Of a DNA stretch of 64,000 bases, positions 61,428 to 64,000 are shown piece after piece (the stretch's first letter is position 1; each line of letters starts with the position of its first letter). Where the stretch lies: assembly GCA_964654605.1 (NCBI GenBank), contig CAZZLW010000042.1, positions 1 through 64,000 of the forward strand, in the 5' to 3' direction. The DNA is from Raineya sp964654605. GTDB lineage: Bacteria > Bacteroidota > Bacteroidia > Cytophagales > Thermonemataceae. The notes under the pieces were generated by a model that saw only the letters and a list, made by a program, of their open reading frames with translations, did not search any database and had not been told where the DNA came from. Position numbers and translations under genes: made by a program.

Positions 61428-63281
61428 TTGGCAAAAAATATAAATTTCTTGACTTTACAAGACTTTTTCAACTTCTTCGCTTATCATTCTACTACCCCTT
61501 GGGACTTTCTGCAAGAAAGTTTTTGGATAGCCTTTGGCTTGCTTTTTCTACTATTTTCTATCACCTACCGAAAAATTGCTTTACGAAATTTTATTTTGCT
61601 TGTATTTAGCTTTTTCTTTTACTACAAATCCAGTGGCTTTTATTTTTGGCTTCTTATTTTTAGCACCCTTACCGACTTTTATTTTGCTCTTTGGATTGCA
61701 AAAGCCCAAAAACGCTTCACTAAAAACATTTTTTTATTTTTGAGCGTGCTTTGTAATTTGGGTATTTTAGCCTACTATAAGTATGCCTACTTGCTTACTA
61801 ATTTTTTGAATAGGCTTTTGGGAACGAATTGGGTTGCCAAAGATTATTTGGCAGAACTTTCAAACGTGCTTACAGGCTCAAACTTTGAAGTTAGTCAGAT
61901 TTTTTTGCCTGTGGGCATTTCGTTTTATGTGTTTCAAACTTTAAGTTATACGATTGATGTGTATAGAGGTAAAATATCTGCTACTCGGAATCTGCAAGAT
62001 TTTGCACTCTTTGTGAGTTTCTTTCCGCAGTTGGTAGCAGGTCCTATTGTACGTGCTACGGAGTTTTTACCCCAAATCCAAGAGCCTTATTCGGTAGAAA
62101 AAACGGAAATAGGTCGGGCTTTTTGGCTGATTATTGCAGGAATGACCAAAAAAATTCTCGCCGATTATATTAGTTTGAATTGGGCAAGTCGCACTTTTGA
62201 AAACCCTTACACGTATTCAGGTTTTGAGCATCTTTTGGGCGTGTATGGCTTTGCCTTGCAAATTTACTTTGATTTTTCAGGTTATACCGATATTGCGACA
62301 GGTTTGGCTTTGCTTTTGGGCTTCCGCTTGCCATTGAACTTCCTAAAGCCCTATCATAGTACCAATATAACAGAATTTTGGCGGCGTTGGCATATTTCAT
62401 TATCCTCTTGGCTTCGCGACTATTTGTATATTTCTTTGGGGGGCAATCGTAAGGCATCATTTTTCACGTATCTTATGCTGTGGGTAGGCATAGCCATTGC
62501 ACTGCTTTTAGACGGATTAGAGCCTGCTTCACTTGTTTTTGGAGGTTTGAGTGCTATTTTTTGGCTTTTATGGATTCGTAAGTTCAAAGATTTTTGGGGT
62601 TATGCAGGTTTGCATATTTTAGTTGTTTGGGCGGGATTTCTCTATACCCAACAAGCCCTGATTAGTTTTTTTAGCATTGTGTTTGTTTTTTTGATGTGGC
62701 TTTCGGCAATTTGGAGCAGTAGCCGAAGACTCACCCTAAGCACCGATGCCAATCTTATGCTTACAATGCTCTTGGGGGGGCTGTGGCACGGAGCCGACTT
62801 GCGTTTTATTGTTTGGGGAGCTATGCACGGCTTGGCTTTGGGGGTACATAAGTCTTGGATGCCCATTGCCGAAAAACTTGCTTTGCAGAAAAGTAAAGTT
62901 TGGAACTTTCTTTCTCAAATTCTTACATTTCATTTTGTATGTTTGGCTTGGATATTTTTTAGAGCAAATCCTATTGAAGTAGGTAATGGTAAAATGATTT
63001 CTGCCTTTGAGGTAGCTCAAATTATACTGCTCAAAATCACCAAGCAATTTGCTTGGGAAAATGCAGCAGAAATACTGGTAGCCTATCATAAAGTCTTTTT
63101 AGTGATAGTTCTGGCTTACTTTTTATACCTTTTTCCTGCCAAGTGGAAAAGTTTTTTGCAAGAAAAATTTGTCCAAAGCCCCGAATGGGCAAAAGCTGTC
63201 TTTATTTCTTTATGGATTATTTTTTTCTATTACCAAGTATGTTCTTTGCAAAATCAGCCTTTTATTTATTTTCAATTCTAA
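61428..63281 (+). CDS. MBOAT family O-acyltransferase (AlgI-like)
   Basis: About 617 residues with many membrane helices. MBOAT signatures: FLPVGISFYVFQTLSYTIDVYRG, FFPQLVAGPIVRATEFLPQI, YFDFSGYTDIATGLALLLGF, FWRRWHISLSSWLRDY and the active-site His in MLLGGLWHGADLRFIVWG. It transfers acyl groups, commonly acetyl to an exopolysaccharide, across the membrane. There is no ATG near the N-terminus; TTG at 61428 (then AKNINFL) is the best start, with another TTG at 61449. It differs from canonical AlgI by an insertion of about 100 residues between the FWRRWH and LLGGLWHG blocks. No DltD/AlgJ-type partner is adjacent in the window. Confidence 0.9.
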   Translation: MAKNINFLTLQDFFNFFAYHSTTPWDFLQESFWIAFGLLFLLFSITYRKIALRNFILLVFSFFFYYKSSGFYFWLLIFSTLTDFYFALWIAKAQKRFTKNIFLFLSVLCNLGILAYYKYAYLLTNFLNRLLGTNWVAKDYLAELSNVLTGSNFEVSQIFLPVGISFYVFQTLSYTIDVYRGKISATRNLQDFALFVSFFPQLVAGPIVRATEFLPQIQEPYSVEKTEIGRAFWLIIAGMTKKILADYISLNWASRTFENPYTYSGFEHLLGVYGFALQIYFDFSGYTDIATGLALLLGFRLPLNFLKPYHSTNITEFWRRWHISLSSWLRDYLYISLGGNRKASFFTYLMLWVGIAIALLLDGLEPASLVFGGLSAIFWLLWIRKFKDFWGYAGLHILVVWAGFLYTQQALISFFSIVFVFLMWLSAIWSSSRRLTLSTDANLMLTMLLGGLWHGADLRFIVWGAMHGLALGVHKSWMPIAEKLALQKSKVWNFLSQILTFHFVCLAWIFFRANPIEVGNGKMISAFEVAQIILLKITKQFAWENAAEILVAYHKVFLVIVLAYFLYLFPAKWKSFLQEKFVQSPEWAKAVFISLWIIFFYYQVCSLQNQPFIYFQF

Positions 63282-63345
63282 AATTTCGCCGAGAAAATTA
63301 CCTATTTCACCGAGTAAAATGACTAAAATCAGCGAGTAAGGTTTG
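63281..63345. repeat. Three imperfect direct repeats (TTTCxCCGAG type)
   Basis: AAATTTCGCCGAGAAAATTA, ATTTCACCGAGTAAAATGA and AAAATCAGCGAGTAAGG follow each other with CGAG cores at 63290, 63311 and 63333 (period 21-22). They start at the MBOAT stop and lie about 100 nt before the tandem small genes; the rest of that spacer has nothing recognisable. Confidence 0.55.
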
Positions 63346-63440
63346 TTTTTTACAAATATTTCCATTACATTTGGAATGTATTTTGTAAAATCTCAAAATA
63401 AGATTCATCATTCATTAAAAATACCTAAACTGCTACTGCT

Positions 63441-63677
63441 ATGAAAGTATCTGCATTGAAACTGAAAACTTGGAGCGAGGAGGTAATTTCGCCACTTGCT
63501 TGGCAAAGGATTGTTTTGAAGGCTTTGCCTACACTCAAAGAAATGGGCTTTGAGCTAAATACCTTGATGAATCCTTCTGAAACACTTATGCTTTCAGAGA
63601 AGGCTTTTGTAGTAATTGATGCAGTCGTAAAGGAGTTGTACCAAACCGAAGTTTTACCCGAACTTGTAACCGCTTAA
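63441..63677 (+). CDS. Small protein of unknown function, tandem paralogue 1
   Basis: 78 residues, no signal peptide. Not recognised. It shares with the next gene the core pattern ALKxKxW followed by xxPxAWQRIVxKxL and an ending I-x-xxVKELYQTEVLPE-like, so the two are duplicates. Predicted mostly helical. The 12-nt gap between the genes suggests one transcript. The preserved pattern between diverged copies argues that both are real genes. Confidence 0.75.
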   Translation: MKVSALKLKTWSEEVISPLAWQRIVLKALPTLKEMGFELNTLMNPSETLMLSEKAFVVIDAVVKELYQTEVLPELVTA

Positions 63678-63689
63678 TAACAACAAAAA

Positions 63690-63917
63690 ATGAATGCTCT
63701 CAAAATTAAAGAATGGTGTGATGCGAACATTACACCTATGGCTTGGCAAAGAATAGTGATGAAAAACCTAGACCTATTCAAAGCCAAAGGCTGGGGACTG
63801 GCAGAAGCCAATAGCCCCAATGCGGCAATGATATTGGATACAGCAATGGTAGAAGCTATCAAAAACTCTATCAAGGAAATGTATCAAATGGAACTTCCTG
63901 AAAGCGTACTCGCTTAA
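63690..63917 (+). CDS. Small protein of unknown function, tandem paralogue 2
   Basis: 75 residues, no signal peptide. Aligns end to end with the previous gene without large gaps: NALKIKEWCDANITPMAWQR here against SALKLKTWSEEVISPLAWQR, and IKEMYQMELPESVLA against VKELYQTEVLPELVTA. The function is unknown. A terminator follows 43 nt after the stop. Confidence 0.75.
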   Translation: MNALKIKEWCDANITPMAWQRIVMKNLDLFKAKGWGLAEANSPNAAMILDTAMVEAIKNSIKEMYQMELPESVLA

Positions 63918-63960
63918 AGAAGTCTTCTGCAAGCATAGTTTCGTAATATTGGTTCTCACA

Positions 63961-63992
63961 GGAAGCATTTTCAAGAAATTGCTTCCTTTTTT
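63961..63992 (+). terminator. Intrinsic terminator after the tandem small genes
   Basis: GGAAGCATTTTC and GAAATTGCTTCC pair with one internal mismatch, followed by TTTTTT. Confidence 0.85.
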
Positions 63993-64000
63993 GCTTTATA

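Noticed and set aside
61421..61609. Small frame overlapping the MBOAT start
   Set aside because: It is a shifted frame of the MBOAT coding sequence, whose membrane motifs are continuous in the other frame.
1..64000. CRISPR array
   Set aside because: No set of 25-40 bp repeats with regular unique spacers and no cas gene was found.

Overview
The window looks like chromosomal DNA from a Bacteroidota bacterium, most likely of the Cytophagales type (phylum well supported, order inferred). The evidence is low G+C, promoters of the TTTG-N19-21-TAnnTTTG type with no clear Shine-Dalgarno sequences, a secreted protein with a type IX secretion (T9SS) C-terminal sorting domain, a carboxypeptidase-like/TonB receptor, a GH3/beta-lactamase fusion enzyme, DUF4476 domains and TPR/SpoIIE sensors. 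Most of the window is housekeeping chromosome, densely coded on both strands.

Layout. 1-9.7 kb: a partial GH3-beta-lactamase protein, ilvE, a cobalamin adenosyltransferase, a thioesterase, lpdA, tRNA-Arg(CCT), gltX and hisA. 9.7-22 kb: two patatin paralogues, TPR proteins, pyrE, a TPR-SpoIIE phosphatase, an ScfR/RamB-like regulator, a MntA-type nucleotidyltransferase with a relic of its HepT partner, and an XRE regulator coupled to a SpoIIM-like membrane protein. 22-29 kb: rimM, sdhB, a flavin reductase, metK and hisH, with an RloA/RloB (AbiL-like) defence pair joined upstream to hisH by an ATGA overlap, then mnmD. 29-42 kb: a TonB-dependent receptor with a palindromic operator candidate, etfBA, cysS, a ViaA-like VWA protein, a lipoprotein, a kinase-fold-like unknown, carA and sufB. 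42-46 kb: a RAYT transposase with an adjacent REP-like hairpin and two large secreted proteins. 46-56 kb: trpA, surE, a histidine phosphatase, ribH, a second nucleotidyltransferase, an AlbA_2 protein, a three-domain DUF4476 protein, a HAMP-GAF-PAS sensor, a thioredoxin-like ferredoxin, a PaaI thioesterase, rpmI and rplT. 56-64 kb: kup, a PAS histidine kinase, ruvA, an MBOAT acyltransferase and two tandem paralogous small proteins of unknown function.

Themes. Genes that usually sit in operons are scattered one by one: hisA, hisH, trpA, carA, sufB, sdhB, rimM, and rpmI-rplT without infC. Many of the junctions carry short dispersed repeats. One family is about 120 bp long (three copies, one of which supplies the 3' end of trpA). 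The other is built of TTCAA/TTGAA words and sits directly upstream of several genes. The best candidates for follow-up are the RloAB-hisH unit, the MntA-HepT relic, the tandem small paralogues at the right edge, the kinase-like unknown, and the operator in front of the TonB receptor.
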